Shown here: positions 36,906 through 47,766 of the stretch, one piece after another
Numbering within the stretch: position 1 is the first letter of the stretch
Layout: the number at the start of each line of letters is the position of its first letter
Assembly (NCBI GenBank): GCA_964019055.1
Contig: OZ025208.1
Coordinates: forward strand, 13,121,597 to 13,185,596
Direction: 5' to 3'
DNA: 64,000 bases
DNA from: Anthopleura xanthogrammica
Lineage: Eukaryota; Cnidaria; Anthozoa; Actiniaria; Actiniidae
The notes under the pieces: model-generated
Told to the model about the DNA's origin: nothing
The model's input: only the letters and a program-made list of their open reading frames with translations
Database searches by the model: none
Program-made: the position numbers and the translations under genes

Positions 36906-39900
36906 ATGGCGACTTCCCTGTTTGGTCATGCCGGGCGCTCGGCCTCCAAGAATTTACTCGAATTCCGCGCAGGAAAAATGAATTTGAAGGGTACAACAGT
37001 TACTGCCGACAAGAGGAAAGGCTTAGTGTATATTTACCAAAGTGAAGACTCCCTTATGCACTTCTGTTGGAAGGATAGAAACACTTCAAAAGTCGAAGAT
37101 GTGAGTTCCTGCCCAAACCATGACGAGGCGAAAAGATATCGTCACGATATTACCGTTAATATTTTTGATTTAACCATATTTTATTTTCTATTATAAGTGT
37201 ATTGATAGATACGAAACCATATATTTAAGCAAAAATAATTATTTTTTGGCATTTCTACGTCTAATTCATTTGAACAAAGAAAACCTTTGGGAGAACCAGA
37301 GCCTGAACAAAGAATTTTTTCGTGTAAGATTTTTACGAAAAAATGTCAAATTTTTCTTTTAATCTATGCGCTTCAACGACATCTCATGAGTACTTTTCAC
37401 AAGTCAATCACTTACAAAAGTGTATCTTTTTATTCTTTGACTCTTCTGTGAAGAAATATTTTGGGTAACATCCAAAAAATTTTCATCATTCATCATCAAA
37501 TCCTGTGTTTTTTTTTTGGCTAGGATTTGATCATTTTCCCTGACGACATCGAATACAAACGTGTCAAACAATGCACCACTGGACGAGCCTTTATCCTCAA
37601 GTTCAAGTCCTCTTCCAGAAAGTTCTTTTTCTGGATGCAAGAACCCAAGACTGATAAAGACGAGGAGCACTGTAATAAGGTTAACAGCCTCCTTAACAAC
37701 CCACCAACACCAGGATCTGGTGGGAATAGTGCTGGGGGAACTGGAATGCCTAGTGGACTTGCATCAGCATTAGAAGAACATATAGGTTAGTTAAAAAGTC
37801 TAGATAGTGGACACTACTCAGGGAGGATGATCGATAATAGACCTGTTTAGCTTGCACGTTATGTTTTCCCATTTCAGACTATGTGTCGTTCTCTTGAGAA
37901 TAAGATTCTTTGTTTGAGTTGTATCTATATTCATGTTTTTTCATGGACAATGGTTAAACAAAGAAATGATATTATAAAATATGGTTTTGCTTCTCTCATG
38001 TTCTCTCAGCATCTCACATGTTTAGATCAGAATATCTAAAATGGAAAACTGTTTTATATTCCTTAACTCTAGGGAATATTATGTGGTCTGAAATGGAAAA
38101 CATTATGCTTAATCTAAAAGGGTGTTATTGCAGCAAGTACAAGTATCTGATGGTCTAAAAGTGTGGAAATGTGAGCACTTGTTGCACAACATTATTACAT
38201 TGCAAGTTGCAGAGCAAATGTTGCTCATATTACCACCCTGTGTGCAACAAATTTTTATTCTTGCAGAGAGTAGAAATAGCTAATTCTGCAACAAATTTGT
38301 GCATCAAAACTTTGTTGTGGTATAGGCAGTTAATACAAGCAATATACCACAACTTGCAAGAACAATGTTGAGCAACAAGTTGCACAATTTTATTGCTAAT
38401 ATTTTCACGCTTTAAGATTTGCCGTCTGTTTTGTAGGTGATAGTCAGTTGCAAGGTTTATTAGGAAACATGGACCAACAGCAGCTGTTACAGCTATGGAG
38501 TGGTCTTGGTGGAATGAGTGGTTTGACTGGAGCAAGTGCAACTCCACCTGCTGCTTCGCCCACGTAAGTATGGTAGATAACTGCCAATCAATTTAATATA
38601 TTCTCTTTCTCTTCATTCTTGGTGAACGACTGACTATTGATCAATCTATCTGCTAAATTTTCTGTCTTTGAAAATGTAATAAATGGACTACTTTGACGAT
38701 GCTGTTGGCATCTTTGTAGGGGGGGGGGAGGGGATTTACAAAGCTTTGTTATAGTAATGGCATCAGTTAACATTAACAATTCACCGCAAGACAATTTTAC
38801 AATAGAAGATGGACACGAAAGAAAGACAAAGAAATGAAACTTTATATATTATTGGTCATCTCTGTGTTTTGTTTTGTCGCCTGGACACCCCATAATGCCT
38901 TGCGATTCAAGATGGCTGACATCGATGTCATCGAAGTGGTTCACTAACTAGAATACAGCACATTGAATTCATGGCTTAATTTAGTCTGGTTAAACAGATG
39001 CCGATCCAGAAAGTAGGTATGGTTAGTGCCAAATGTTAAAGTTGATCATCTGTTTCTTTGTTTCAATTTAGTCCATCCAGGGTGCAGTCCTCTCCAGGGC
39101 CAAGGAACACAGCATCAACCACTCCATCTGAGACTCCAACCCCCCGCCCTGCGACTGCTGCCCCTTCAGTGCCTCCACAGACCCCACCTCCAAGACAGGC
39201 AGTCCAGCTTAGTGATCTACAGAATATATTGTCCAATATTCAAGGTATGTTACAGTCAATGTGACATGGAATTGATAAAATCCTTTGAACCAATCATATT
39301 GTATAACATCACTGCTGATCCATGACAACTGATTACAACTTACTGTGATTCTCAATATTCTATGAACTGGGATATTTCAACAGCTTGTTGTGAAATTGTT
39401 TTTTGCTGCTGTCAATCAAAACTAACCAGTCCAATGGTACCTTTTACATTTTTGAATGGCGACAGTGAAAAATGAAATTCCAATGGACAAGTTGCAACTA
39501 CCAAGTTTGCACAATATTGAGAATCACACTAATGAATAATAATTAATAAATAAATAAATAATAATTAATAATAAATAATTATTGGTACTGTAAGTTTTCA
39601 AAGTCATTAAAAATATTTTTCAAGACCAGCTTTCTTTTGTTTTTCATTCTTTGTTCACCATTTTTTTTCCTGAAATTTCACCACATTCACTTAATGCAAA
39701 GTACAGGGAAAAACTTATAATTATACAATATTCTAATTCTTCTTTTTTTATTCTTAGTTCCTGTAGAAAATGAACAGTCATCCAGTGTTCAGAGAGGAGA
39801 AGGTACTTTGATTTATCCCAATCATCTAAACATATATATTCTGGACAATAAAGTTTTATGAAAGTTCAGTTACTTTCAGTTCTTGCAAATGAAACTTGTG

Positions 39901-41982
39901 TCACAAGATGGCAGGGTTACACAAGTAATTCTACCATGTGGCACCCCTTACTGCAATGCTCAATATTCTGAAACTCAGACATTTCAATGGCTTGTTGTGA
40001 AATTGGTTTTTCACTGCCATCAACCAAAACTAATCAGTTGGTACTTATATATTTTTGACTGGTGGCAGTGAAAACCAAACCACATTCCAATGGGCAACTC
40101 ACAACTACCCAATTCGCATAAGTAAAAAGAAATTTACTATCAAATTTGTCACATTGATAATAGTAAAAATGCAAAGTTTTGTAAATATTGCTCTTAAACT
40201 GATGAAGATAGGAATTTTTGAAACTAAGCATTCACTTAGTCACTTTATGGGCAATCTTTATGAAAATTTATTATTATCCATGTGATAGTAAACTCCTTTT
40301 TCCGATAAATCAAATATCTTATGTCATGTAGCGTGAATTGAGAACCGCAGTAAGAAGTTTGTGCCATTGCACACAAGTTTCAGCAAAATATATTGGAGCT
40401 AAAGCACTCTATAAAATAGAAATATCATAAAAGAGATACTGACAGTAATTTCTCATGACTGAGGAGTTATTGTGCCTGTTTATCTCCAGTGATTGATCTG
40501 TCTCGTGTTCTGACACCAGAGGCTCTTGGCCCATTGCTGAGTAATCCTGAATTCCGAGAGAGGCTGACACCCTTCCTTCCATCTGGGGGAGAACTACCTC
40601 AGCTCCCCAGTGATGTATCCTCTAATCTATGGTCACCACAATTTCAACAGGTTTGTATAGTGATGTATATTAGGGCTAAAATTAATGACTGGTCAACTGA
40701 CATTGTCCAGCCAAGATTGGCACTTGTCCAGCTAAATCCCTCTTAGACTGGTCCTCAGGACTGTAAACATGTTGATGAGTCCGATGCGGCTGGTCATCAT
40801 GTCCATCCATTATTTTTAGCCCTGTATTTCTAAATGTTTCTCTCACATACCATCGCATAACAATGCTCAGATCAGGAATAGTAAATAATGTGACCCCGAA
40901 ATCTTGGTTGGTAGGGTTTAAGGTGTTAGTACTAGTGGGTATTAAGCAGGTATCGGCAGGGTGTCCAAAACGTTATAATTATAGTAAAGATTTTATCTCC
41001 CAGATGCTATAATCATCATCTGGAGGAGATGGTTTCAAGGTTTCTTTTGACATTTTTCATAACTATCCAATCAGCGCTCTCATAGAAAAAGGGATCAAAC
41101 ATTTTTAGGCGTCATCCAATCACAACAAATGGCATAAGTTATGAGATTTAGCAGTTCATAAGTTCACATGAGGAAGTCAAAAATAAACTTCTAACGATAT
41201 TCCATTGTTTGTTGTGATTGGATGGCACCTAAAAAATGTTTAATTCCTTTGTTTATATGGAAAGCGCTGATTCGATAGTTATGAAAAAATGTCCCAAAAA
41301 AACTCAAGGTGTTCATGGTTCGAATGTCCGCACTGTAACAAGGGTTAATTGTGACAATTTCCATGTTCAATCTTGTTATAGGCTGTTGGAATGTTCAGTA
41401 GTGCCTTGCAGTCTGGTCAGCTTGGACCTTTGATGAGTCAATTTGGGTTTGACCAAGAGGTTGTTGATGCTGCTGCAAAAGGGGGTAAGTCACACCATTC
41501 ATGCAGCCTTTCAGACAAGTATTGCAGGCTAGGATTCATCACCTAATAAGAATATGGGGCAAGGCTCAATTGAAGTTATATAGAGGCTTTGCACCATCAC
41601 TGTATGGCAGCCATGACAGACAGACATGGCTGGTCAGTCACCAGTCATGATGACCAAGCAAATTAATTTTAGCTAAGTCCTACCTTGTTTCTGGCTCAAT
41701 GTTACTGGTCAAAATGACTGGCAAGGCAAAGATTTGACTGGACAAGTTCAGATTCTGGCCAGACATTGGCTTTTAGCTGCAAGCTATAATAGGGGAAAAT
41801 TGACAGTTTACTGCTTTCATGTTTCAGACATGGTTGAATTTGTCAATGCCCTTCAGTCATCATCCAGACCTGGTACTGCCAGCAGTACAAGCACTACAAG
41901 GCCACCAACTTCTGGAGAAGAGAAACCCCCAGGGAAGGTTGACAAAAAGGATGATGAAGATGAACACATGAGTTTAGACTAA
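36906..41982 (+). CDS. ADRM1: Proteasomal ubiquitin receptor ADRM1 / RPN13
   Basis: RPN13 sits on the 19S proteasome cap, binds ubiquitin through its Pru domain and recruits the deubiquitinase UCHL5 through its DEUBAD domain. Eight exons join in phase to 406 aa (human 407): 36906-37100, 37524-37785, 38437-38563, 39072-39244, 39758-39802, 40490-40650, 41382-41484, 41828-41982. The Pru domain covers about residues 15-130 ([51 protein letters not shown]). A Gly/Ser/Thr/Pro-rich linker follows. The DEUBAD region is near the C-terminus ([48 protein letters not shown]). The end is acidic ([12 protein letters not shown]). The start matches the family N-terminus. A poly(A) signal lies at 42039-42044. 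Confidence 0.97.
37838..38118. repeat. Dispersed foldback repeat, family B (copy 2)
   Basis: It starts TAGACC, with TTTTCCCATTTCAGAC and TTCTCTTGAGAATAAGATTC near the left and GGTCTGAAATGG inverted near the right. It lies in ADRM1 intron 2. Confidence 0.65.
38160..38400. repeat. TGCAAC-rich foldback repeat in ADRM1 intron
   Basis: Left arm TTGTTGCACAACATT and right arm around TTGTTGAGCAACAAGTTGCACAA are inverted relatives, with inner TGCAACAAATTT motifs and a GTTGTGGTAT/ATACCACAAC pair. It is related in style to 36300-36450. Confidence 0.6.
38683..38912. repeat. Foldback repeat, family L (copy 2), in ADRM1 intron
   Basis: The reverse complement matches 29598-29823, with shared blocks such as CATTATGGGG, TTTGTCTTTCTTTC and ACTACTTTGACGATG at the end. 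It marks the same mobile family in two neighbouring genes. Confidence 0.75.
39348..39532. repeat. Foldback repeat, family Q (copy 1), in ADRM1 intron
   Basis: The ends TGTGATTCTCAATATT and AATATTGAGAATCACA are perfect complements. A related copy at about 39945-40115 shares CTTGTTGTGAAATTG and the AACTAATCAGT-type core. Two such elements lie in adjacent ADRM1 introns. Confidence 0.8.
39945..40115. repeat. Foldback repeat, family Q (copy 2), in ADRM1 intron
   Basis: It shares CTCAATATTCT, GGCTTGTTGTGAAATTG and the inverted TCACTGCCA / TGGCAGTGA pair with copy 1. The right arm (TTGTGAGTTGCC complement) is more diverged. Confidence 0.65.
40672..40823. repeat. Foldback repeat, family G (copy 2), in ADRM1 intron
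   Basis: The ends AGGGCTAAAAT and ATTTTTAGCCCT are inverted. GACTGGTCAACTGACATTGT on the left pairs with the CTGGTCATCATGTCC side on the right. It belongs to the same family as 5862-6019. Confidence 0.75.
41035..41345. repeat. Foldback MITE in ADRM1 intron
   Basis: The arms, about 41035-41133 and 41203-41310, are inverted copies containing CCAATCACAACAAA and CATAACTATCCAATCAGCGC or complements. The right terminus TGTTACAGTGCGGACA matches the end of 34497-34708. The left terminus is degraded. Confidence 0.75.
41576..41785. repeat. Fragments of families C and G in ADRM1 intron
   Basis: GAGGCTTTGCACCATCACTG near 41581 matches the terminus of family C (52371-52531). From about 41625, GGTCAGTCACCAGTCATGA and the CTGGCCAGACATTGGC stretch match family G. 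This is a nested or truncated pair of elements just before the last ADRM1 exon. Confidence 0.55.
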
Positions 41983-42038
41983 ATTGTTAAAATAACTGAT
42001 GCTAAGACAAAGTCATTCTTTATCAGTTTAATGTAGTC

Positions 42039-42044
42039 AATAAA
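42039..42044 (+). promoter_or_regulatory. Poly(A) signal of ADRM1
   Basis: A canonical AATAAA lies 57 bp after the ADRM1 stop codon and is followed by T-rich sequence, a sensible cleavage position for the transcript. Confidence 0.7.
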
Positions 42045-42506
42045 ACTTCAGTGAAAATTGTTTGTTGCATTAAAATTGCCAAGTGTAAAAATGCTTCAAA
42101 TTTTTGTCATAGTGCGATTTTTGAAACAATAGGCACTGAAAGAAAATATTGCACATATAAAGGTTATTCCCCTGGCCTCCATAGGTGACCCTATCTCTGT
42201 AGTGACATTAACTTGACCTCCTTAAAGTGTAGAAACACCATGCAACGTTGCAAAACCTAGATGCACCATGTGAATGCACATAATGATGTTACTTGAGCAT
42301 GGTGAGATTCTTTGCAAGCAACATTGCAAAAGTAGAACTCACTTCTACTTTTGGAAGGTGCATGAAAAATTCTTCTGCTAGGCATCGGTGGATCCCATAC
42401 GAAACTGAATTAAGCAAACATCTTTATTTTTTCAGAAGAAAAATAAGTGAAAGAAGTATGATATCACATTGTTTTGCTAATTTTTCTTGTGAAATCTTAC
42501 AATTAG

Positions 42507-42747
42507 GGCACTTTCCATTAGTCAAACTGACCGGCCAGACCGGTCAATTTACAAGGGAGAAGGCCTTTTCTCGAGAGTTTTACCTAACTTTTTTATATAC
42601 ATTCCATCAGAATAGTAGATACAATAATTGTATCTAAATTATTTAGGAATTGCTTGATCTGGCTAGACAGTTCTGATTAATAATGGAATACGCTTTATGA
42701 ATGGACTAGTCTGGCCGGCCAGTTCCGAATAATGGATAGCACCCCTT
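42507..42747. repeat. MITE with GGCCGGCCAG-type arms
   Basis: The left end AGGGCACTTTCCATTAGTCA and the right end (TAATGGATAGCACCCCT) are diverged inverted copies. The arms continue through CTGACCGGCCAGACC and CTGGCCGGCCAGTTC. No target duplication was established. Confidence 0.65.
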
Positions 42748-42996
42748 AGTTTCATAAATAAAAATACATTTTCAACAGCCATTCCAAGGCATGTGCGATG
42801 AGAGACTGTTTATAGTGTAGTACATGACCAACTACTGCAATCACTATAAAAAAGACAAAGCATCTTTTGTAGTCTCATAGGAAATAAATCCCCTAAAATG
42901 ATGATTATATGTTCAAGTAGTGGAGTCGCAAGAGATGAAGCATGGATATTGGCCATTAATGCTGTAGTTATCCTTCTGTCTTGTGAATGTCCAGCC

Positions 42997-44863
42997 TCAT
43001 CTTGCATCAAATACAACCACTGTTAAGATATTGGTTAAGGAAGCATATGCTAACAAATTAACTAGAGATTAAAGAAGAGACAGTGTGGCTAAGTAGCAAG
43101 AAGAGGGTGAGTAGTAAGCAGTAGTGATCAGGGTTCATGCTACTCCTTGAAATCCTTAAAAAGCCCTGGAATTCAAAACCCATTTTTAAGTGCACTTGGA
43201 AAGCTCTTAAAAATAGAAAAGTTGTTGAAAACTCCTGGAATAGCCCTTGGAAAGTCTATCTAGTATATAATTATTGATTATCAAAAACCTAATTTTTGTT
43301 CACAATTCACTTGCTATTTCTATTGTAACTTTGTTCCAAGAACAACATGGTTGGTATGCTACTTTCCATCATTTTCATCGATGTCATCAAGCTTAAATAC
43401 CTTATAATAATGACTTTGCTGTTTTTATTGATTTTTAAGAAAAAATTCCCAAACAAAATTGATCCTTGAAAATCGTCATTTTGGACCTTGAAAAGTTCTT
43501 AAAAAGTCCTTGAATCTTGTTTTAGAGGTGTAGCACGATCCCTGAGTGATAGTAATAGAGATGATCCTTTACACGAGAAGGAATTCAATTCCCTGGAGTA
43601 AAGGAATTCTATTGTTCTGTCATCTAATGTGGAAGCCCGCACATGATAAGGCAAACCTCTATTACCACTGTTTTCACTATGCGCTGATCAAGACACAGGG
43701 ATGGCGCAGCGTTTTTTAAAGTGGGGGGGGAGGGGGGCTTACAACTTTTTGAAAAAGCTGGGGGGGCTCCAGTTTAATATATCTACCAAAACCTCACAAC
43801 TTTTTGAAAAAGCTAGGGGGGCTCTAGCCCCCTGTCTGCGCCGCCCCCGAGACAACAGTCGTGACAGGGAAATTGAGCAATACACTGCTATCAATTATTA
43901 GTAAAATTCTACAATTATACTATTGCAAATCCTGCATTCTGATTGGCTAACGTACTCACTATCTATCAGCCGATAGATAGTGGGTAGAGAAAGCCGGACT
44001 TGTTTTGAAAAAATGGCGGCTTTTCCTTCGCGCTTTTGTGAAGTTTAGTTTAGTTTAGTATAGTATAGTTTAGTTGAGATTTTTACTAAAACAATTAGAA
44101 GACTCACTCTCGATTTCTATCGGCTTTGATAGTTGACTTGGGGCCGGAGCCCCTCGTCAACTATCAGCCGATAGAAATCTCGAGTTCGTCTTCTAATTGT
44201 TAATTAGAGTATGTAAAGGTACTGAACAACTTTTTGGTTGGTTATTCTTGGTTTGCAGTCATTCCAAAGGTAGTAAAATAACAAAAGTCATGGTCGCCAT
44301 GTTGGAAAATATAGCAAAAGAATTTACTGAAACATCTTTTGTCAAATTCTTCCAACATGGCGGCCATGACGTTACGTGCAAATAAAGATTAGGAAGAGTG
44401 ACAAGGTAAGTGAGATATAACATCTTCACAATTTTTTTGTGAAAAAAAATAGAAAAAGGATACTTCTTTTAGTTCTCTTCTTGTACATTATTCTGTAGCC
44501 GCATTCTCTGCAACGAATAGGGTCCCTAGATTTGATCTCGTTTTCTGTATGACATTCTGAAAGAAACGACAAACTTTGAACTTAGTTTGTATCAATATCT
44601 TCAAATGCAACGGGTTATTCGGGTATCTTGAGTAAGAAATACAAAATCTGTTTGCTAATTTTAACACTAAAAGGAACATTTTGGTATTTATGTCGTTTAA
44701 ACAGGCTTATAAACTCGTAAACGCAATAATTATTCAGGACGACGAAGTGACGATTCATCACTTCGACACGTGGTATCAGAAATATAAAAAACTTACCCCC
44801 ACAAATATAAATCATAGCATGTTGTCGAGTACTTTGGCCTTGAGCCTGTTGACTGGTGTCCAT
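42997..44863 (-). CDS. POLR2K: RNA polymerases I/II/III common subunit RPB12 (RPABC4)
   Basis: This is the small zinc-binding subunit shared by all three nuclear RNA polymerases. Three exons join in phase to 60 aa (human 58): 44863-44797, 44556-44464, 43019-42997. The N-terminus is variable ([10 protein letters not shown]). The zinc ribbon is intact: [15 protein letters not shown] gives the first Cys pair and [18 protein letters not shown] the second, followed by MVVFDAR at the C-terminus, as in the family. Intron 1 is an ordinary GTAAGT intron. Intron 2 (43020-44463, 1.4 kb) has U12-type signals (donor GTATCCTTT, branch TTCCTTAAC) and separates a last exon of only 23 nt. That intron holds three transposon-like inverted repeats. 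The gene starts 384 bp downstream of the LAS1L stop on the same strand. Confidence 0.94.
43129..43544. mobile_element. hAT-like miniature element with target duplication
   Basis: The ends CAGGGTTCATGCTACTCC and the complement of GGTGTAGCACGATCCCTG are inverted. AGTGAT flanks the element on both sides (43123-43128 and 43545-43550). The CAGGG terminus is typical of hAT-type elements, which make 8-bp duplications; here only 6 bp match clearly. It has no transposase frame. It sits inside the U12-type intron of POLR2K. Confidence 0.75.
44089..44201. repeat. Perfect-arm hairpin in POLR2K intron 2
   Basis: The arms AACAATTAGAAGACTCACTC and complement extend for about 47 bp with few mismatches, through ATTTCTATCGGCTTTGATAG, around a GGGGCCGGAGCCCC loop. 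A smaller palindrome ACTATCTATCAGCCGATAGATAGT lies at about 43958-43981. They are probably remnants of one foldback family. Confidence 0.8.
44287..44370. repeat. Short foldback with CATGGCCGCCATG-type arms
   Basis: Arms 44287-44307 (GTCATGGTCGCCATGTTGGAA) and 44350-44370 are near-perfect complements. The arms recall family C (GGCAGCCATGACAGG) elsewhere in the window. It is located in POLR2K intron 2. Confidence 0.7.
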
Positions 44864-45246
44864 GATTGAATAAAAAAGTCAATAAATTTGAGGAAGGCAG
44901 AATAATTTCGAAGAACTCTTCCTTCTGTGGAAATCAAATATGGCGTCTGACAAGTAATAACACAGGGATCCCACAAGGTTTGATAATTCTACCACAGGCA
45001 ACCCAATATCGAGGTTTATGATGACAGCATCTTGTTGAAATTTTGTTTTTTTTATAGGGATGAACTTGGGTACTATGGCCTATTACGTCTTGCATGAAAT
45101 TATATCATCTGTTATCATTGCCCAATAGCTTTTGATGTGCAAATCAAAAATGCAGAACTACGAAACGTTTGCAATTAACAAAAATATTTATTGCTATTTT
45201 TTACACATACTTTCTAATAGATATTTTCTGTTTTCGAATACAAATC
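44864..45246. other. LAS1L 3' UTR and POLR2K promoter interval
   Basis: This 383-bp gap separates two minus-strand genes. A minus-strand AATAAA at 45187-45192 is the likely LAS1L poly(A) signal. That leaves about 320 bp for POLR2K initiation. No other gene is seen. Confidence 0.65.
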
Positions 45247-47100
45247 CTAAAATAAACAAATTTCTGCCTCAAGTTCTTCTTTATCAAAAGATTCTGATGC
45301 TCTAGTGGCTACCTCAACCTCAATTGCATTATCAGTAAAAGTGGCATCATTCTTTGATGTTATTCTATTAATAACTTCACTTTCATCATTTCCATTGACC
45401 ATTTCAGTGTCTTCCTCTGTAAAATCAGCATCTCCTACAACATCTGAATTGCCATTTTTAATTTGACTTAGATTAGTGGAAAGCTCTGGCAGTTCAAGAA
45501 GATTTACACTCTGGTATTCACAGCCTAAAACTTCACCAAATGAAATCAAATCCCACTTGGTATCTCCTCTGCTCTCTGACCAACCAGAGGATAAAAAAGC
45601 ACCATTCTCCTGAACTGGTTGCTTTACACTTTCTGATCCATTACTTTCCAATATCTGCTCAAGTGATCTAAATTCATAGGCTTCATCAGGACACTTCTTA
45701 AGAGAATCTTCAACTAGGTTAATGTTTATCAATGAAAGTATGTTTTGTTTTAAAGTATCTTGTACAGAAGGCATTTCTTTTAAGATCAAAGTAACAAACT
45801 CTCTAGTGAACGGATTTGGATTCTTCATACATATTTCAAGCAGAGATAGCCATGGAAATTTGGCTGTAAATGTAGAGCATCTTTGCAGAACCCATAACAC
45901 CCATGACATCAAGTGATTTATTCTAATATCATTTTCCATATTGACAGACTGTGGGTCTAAAATAGACACCAAGAAGAATGGTATAAAATCAGGAGATTCT
46001 TTATCAAGTGCTTCAAAGAGTGGCTTCCATATCTTTATTTCTTCATCTGAGAGTTGTGATGAAGGTGCTGCTGCTTGATCCTGTGTACTGCTGTTAAGAT
46101 CTTCATCTTGGGTTTCCGTTTTTAAACCATTCTTTAGAAGTGATGTTTGAAGGTATGACCTGAAAAGGGAATAAAACTCAAACACTTAGAAAACATTAAG
46201 AAATGAGAATTAGGAGTTAATATACCCTAGGGAACGACATGCCAGGGAAGGTGGAGCACATTTAAAAGTGTGGGTGGGGGGTAATACTAAGATTAGAAAA
46301 TATAAAAGACTTGTATGCAAAAGGCAAATAAGTGGGGGGCTAAAGCCTCTCCACCCCCCCCCCCCCCCCCCCCTGGCTCAACTGTCCCCGCATGTGGTCA
46401 GAATTGTGAAAACAATACACCCAAGGAAACAAGAGGTCTATTTTTTTGGCATGAAATTTGAAATTCAGCCAACTCACCAGAGATTATTATTTGAAACAAA
46501 GTCAGTTATTTCCCGAGCCACAACCTTAACTTTTTGTTCTCGTTTTTCAATATTTTTCTTCTTCTTTTTCTTCGCACAAAGAGCCTGGTAGCTGTCAATC
46601 ATCTCACAAAGCTTGTCCTCGGAATCCTTGTGCATCTTGATCTGAGCCTCCCAGTACTCTTCCCGTAACCAAGACAACGCCACCTGTATCCCAGCACGCA
46701 TTGTATGCTGGGAAGGAAGTTTTGCGTGAGTTGCTTCGTGTCTCAAATCAACCAGCCAGTCAGGAAGGCCTATTTCTTCTGCAATAGCCTGGACAGAACG
46801 TGCATAGAGACCCTTCTGGTTCAAGTCTACCATGCCGTTAACAAACCTTACAAGCGCCATCGAAAGAATGAGTTGTACTTCTGGAGTAAACGCCTGTGAA
46901 TCAGCCAAATGTGCTAAGACGAGATCAAGAGTACATTCAATAGCCAGAGGTAACTTCCCTCCACTACGACTTTTCCAGGCCATTATTCGATCTACACCTT
47001 TTCTTTGTAGGTTCACATCATCAAAACTGTAAAGACACTGGTAAATCTCTGTCCATTCATCCCTGTTCGCCCAGCAAACTACACGTGCAATGTTCGCCAT
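45247..47100 (-). CDS. LAS1L: Ribosomal biogenesis endonuclease LAS1L
   Basis: Las1 is the HEPN-family endoribonuclease that cuts the internal transcribed spacer 2 during 60S ribosome maturation, working with the Grc3/NOL9 kinase in the nucleolus. Two exons join in phase to 511 aa: 47100-46478 and 46159-45247. Residues 1 to about 150 match the family closely (MAWKSRSGGKLPLAIECT, MALVRFVNG, LPDWLVDLRHEATHAKLPS). The catalytic HEPN motif RxxxxH is intact as R120-HEAT-H125. A Lys-rich stretch follows near residue 183. The C-terminal half is alpha-helical then acidic and matches no motif other than a terminal SGWSES-containing segment that Las1 homologues use to contact the kinase (inferred). The protein is shorter than human LAS1L (about 734 aa), mostly in the acidic linker. 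Confidence 0.94.
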
Positions 47101-47345
47101 TGCTATGAAGTCAGTTTTGGCTAGGCGTTACTTCCTGTAAAGAAACCAACCAGGCCCCTAAACCACAGGTAGCCCAAAACCTGCTTCTTTTATAATAAAA
47201 TTTGTTTTTCAGAGAAAAAGATTCATTTGGCTGGATAAAAATTAAAACTTAGTTTGTATATCAATTGATCGGGCTTACTTTTGATTAACTTTGACTAATA
47301 TTTTTATAAGCGCATTAATTGCCGGGGGGGGGGGGGAGTACTAGG

Positions 47346-47766
47346 TGTTTCGTTTAGTTTATTACGTTAATTAATAATTGATGAACTCTGTTGATTTAAG
47401 TACTGTGATTGACACTTACTAAGTAAATATCGTGTTACAGATGATAGTAAGTAAACTCGTGTTACGCATGTGATTGACCAGATATAAAAGTATTGCTAAC
47501 CAGGAGGTCAATAAGTGAAGTCACAAGTAAAGCTAACCCGAAGTTCAAGATTGCTAACCTGTTTTTTGTTGTACTACATATGTAAACTGTTTAAGACGTA
47601 TACCCGCCACAGAAGTAAGTGAAAGAATTAGTATTAGAACGTTTAGTTCATAACAATTGTAAGTAATCGTACATTTGTACTTATTCTAGATCGAATAGCT
47701 AATCTAAGTACTGAATAAAGTTATACGATTTGTGGCTACGATACTGTCTCTGAATACAACGCAACA
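47346..47766 (+). mobile_element. Solo LTR of a retrotransposon, 421 bp
   Basis: It begins TGTTTCG and ends GCAACA, giving the canonical TG...CA ends, and is flanked on both sides by CTAGG (47341-47345 and 47767-47771), a perfect 5-bp target duplication. A TATA-like GATATAAAAG lies at 47481-47490 and AATAAA at 47714-47719, in the order expected for U3-R-U5 in the plus orientation. No internal gag or pol sequence remains, as expected after LTR-LTR recombination. The clade cannot be assigned from the LTR alone. Confidence 0.8.

Larger units (their letters stand above)
41983..42996. other. Convergent 3' region between ADRM1 and POLR2K
   Basis: The two genes converge here. The ADRM1 3' UTR carries AATAAA at 42039-42044. 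A MITE-like element covers 42507-42747. The remaining bases show no exon. Confidence 0.65.
43020..44463 (-). other. Minor-class GT-AG (U12) intron of POLR2K
   Basis: Reading the minus strand, the donor is AGAA|GTATCCTTTTT and the acceptor side is TTCCTTAACCAATATCTTAACAG|TGG. Donor and branch site match the U12 consensus exactly, with about 15 bases from the branch A to the junction. The joined codons give KRTKRMVVFDAR, the family C-terminus. Confidence 0.92.

Noticed and set aside
42293..42637. Open frame of 114 aa downstream of ADRM1
   Set aside because: It runs into a MITE (42507-42747) and shows no family, splice or codon support.
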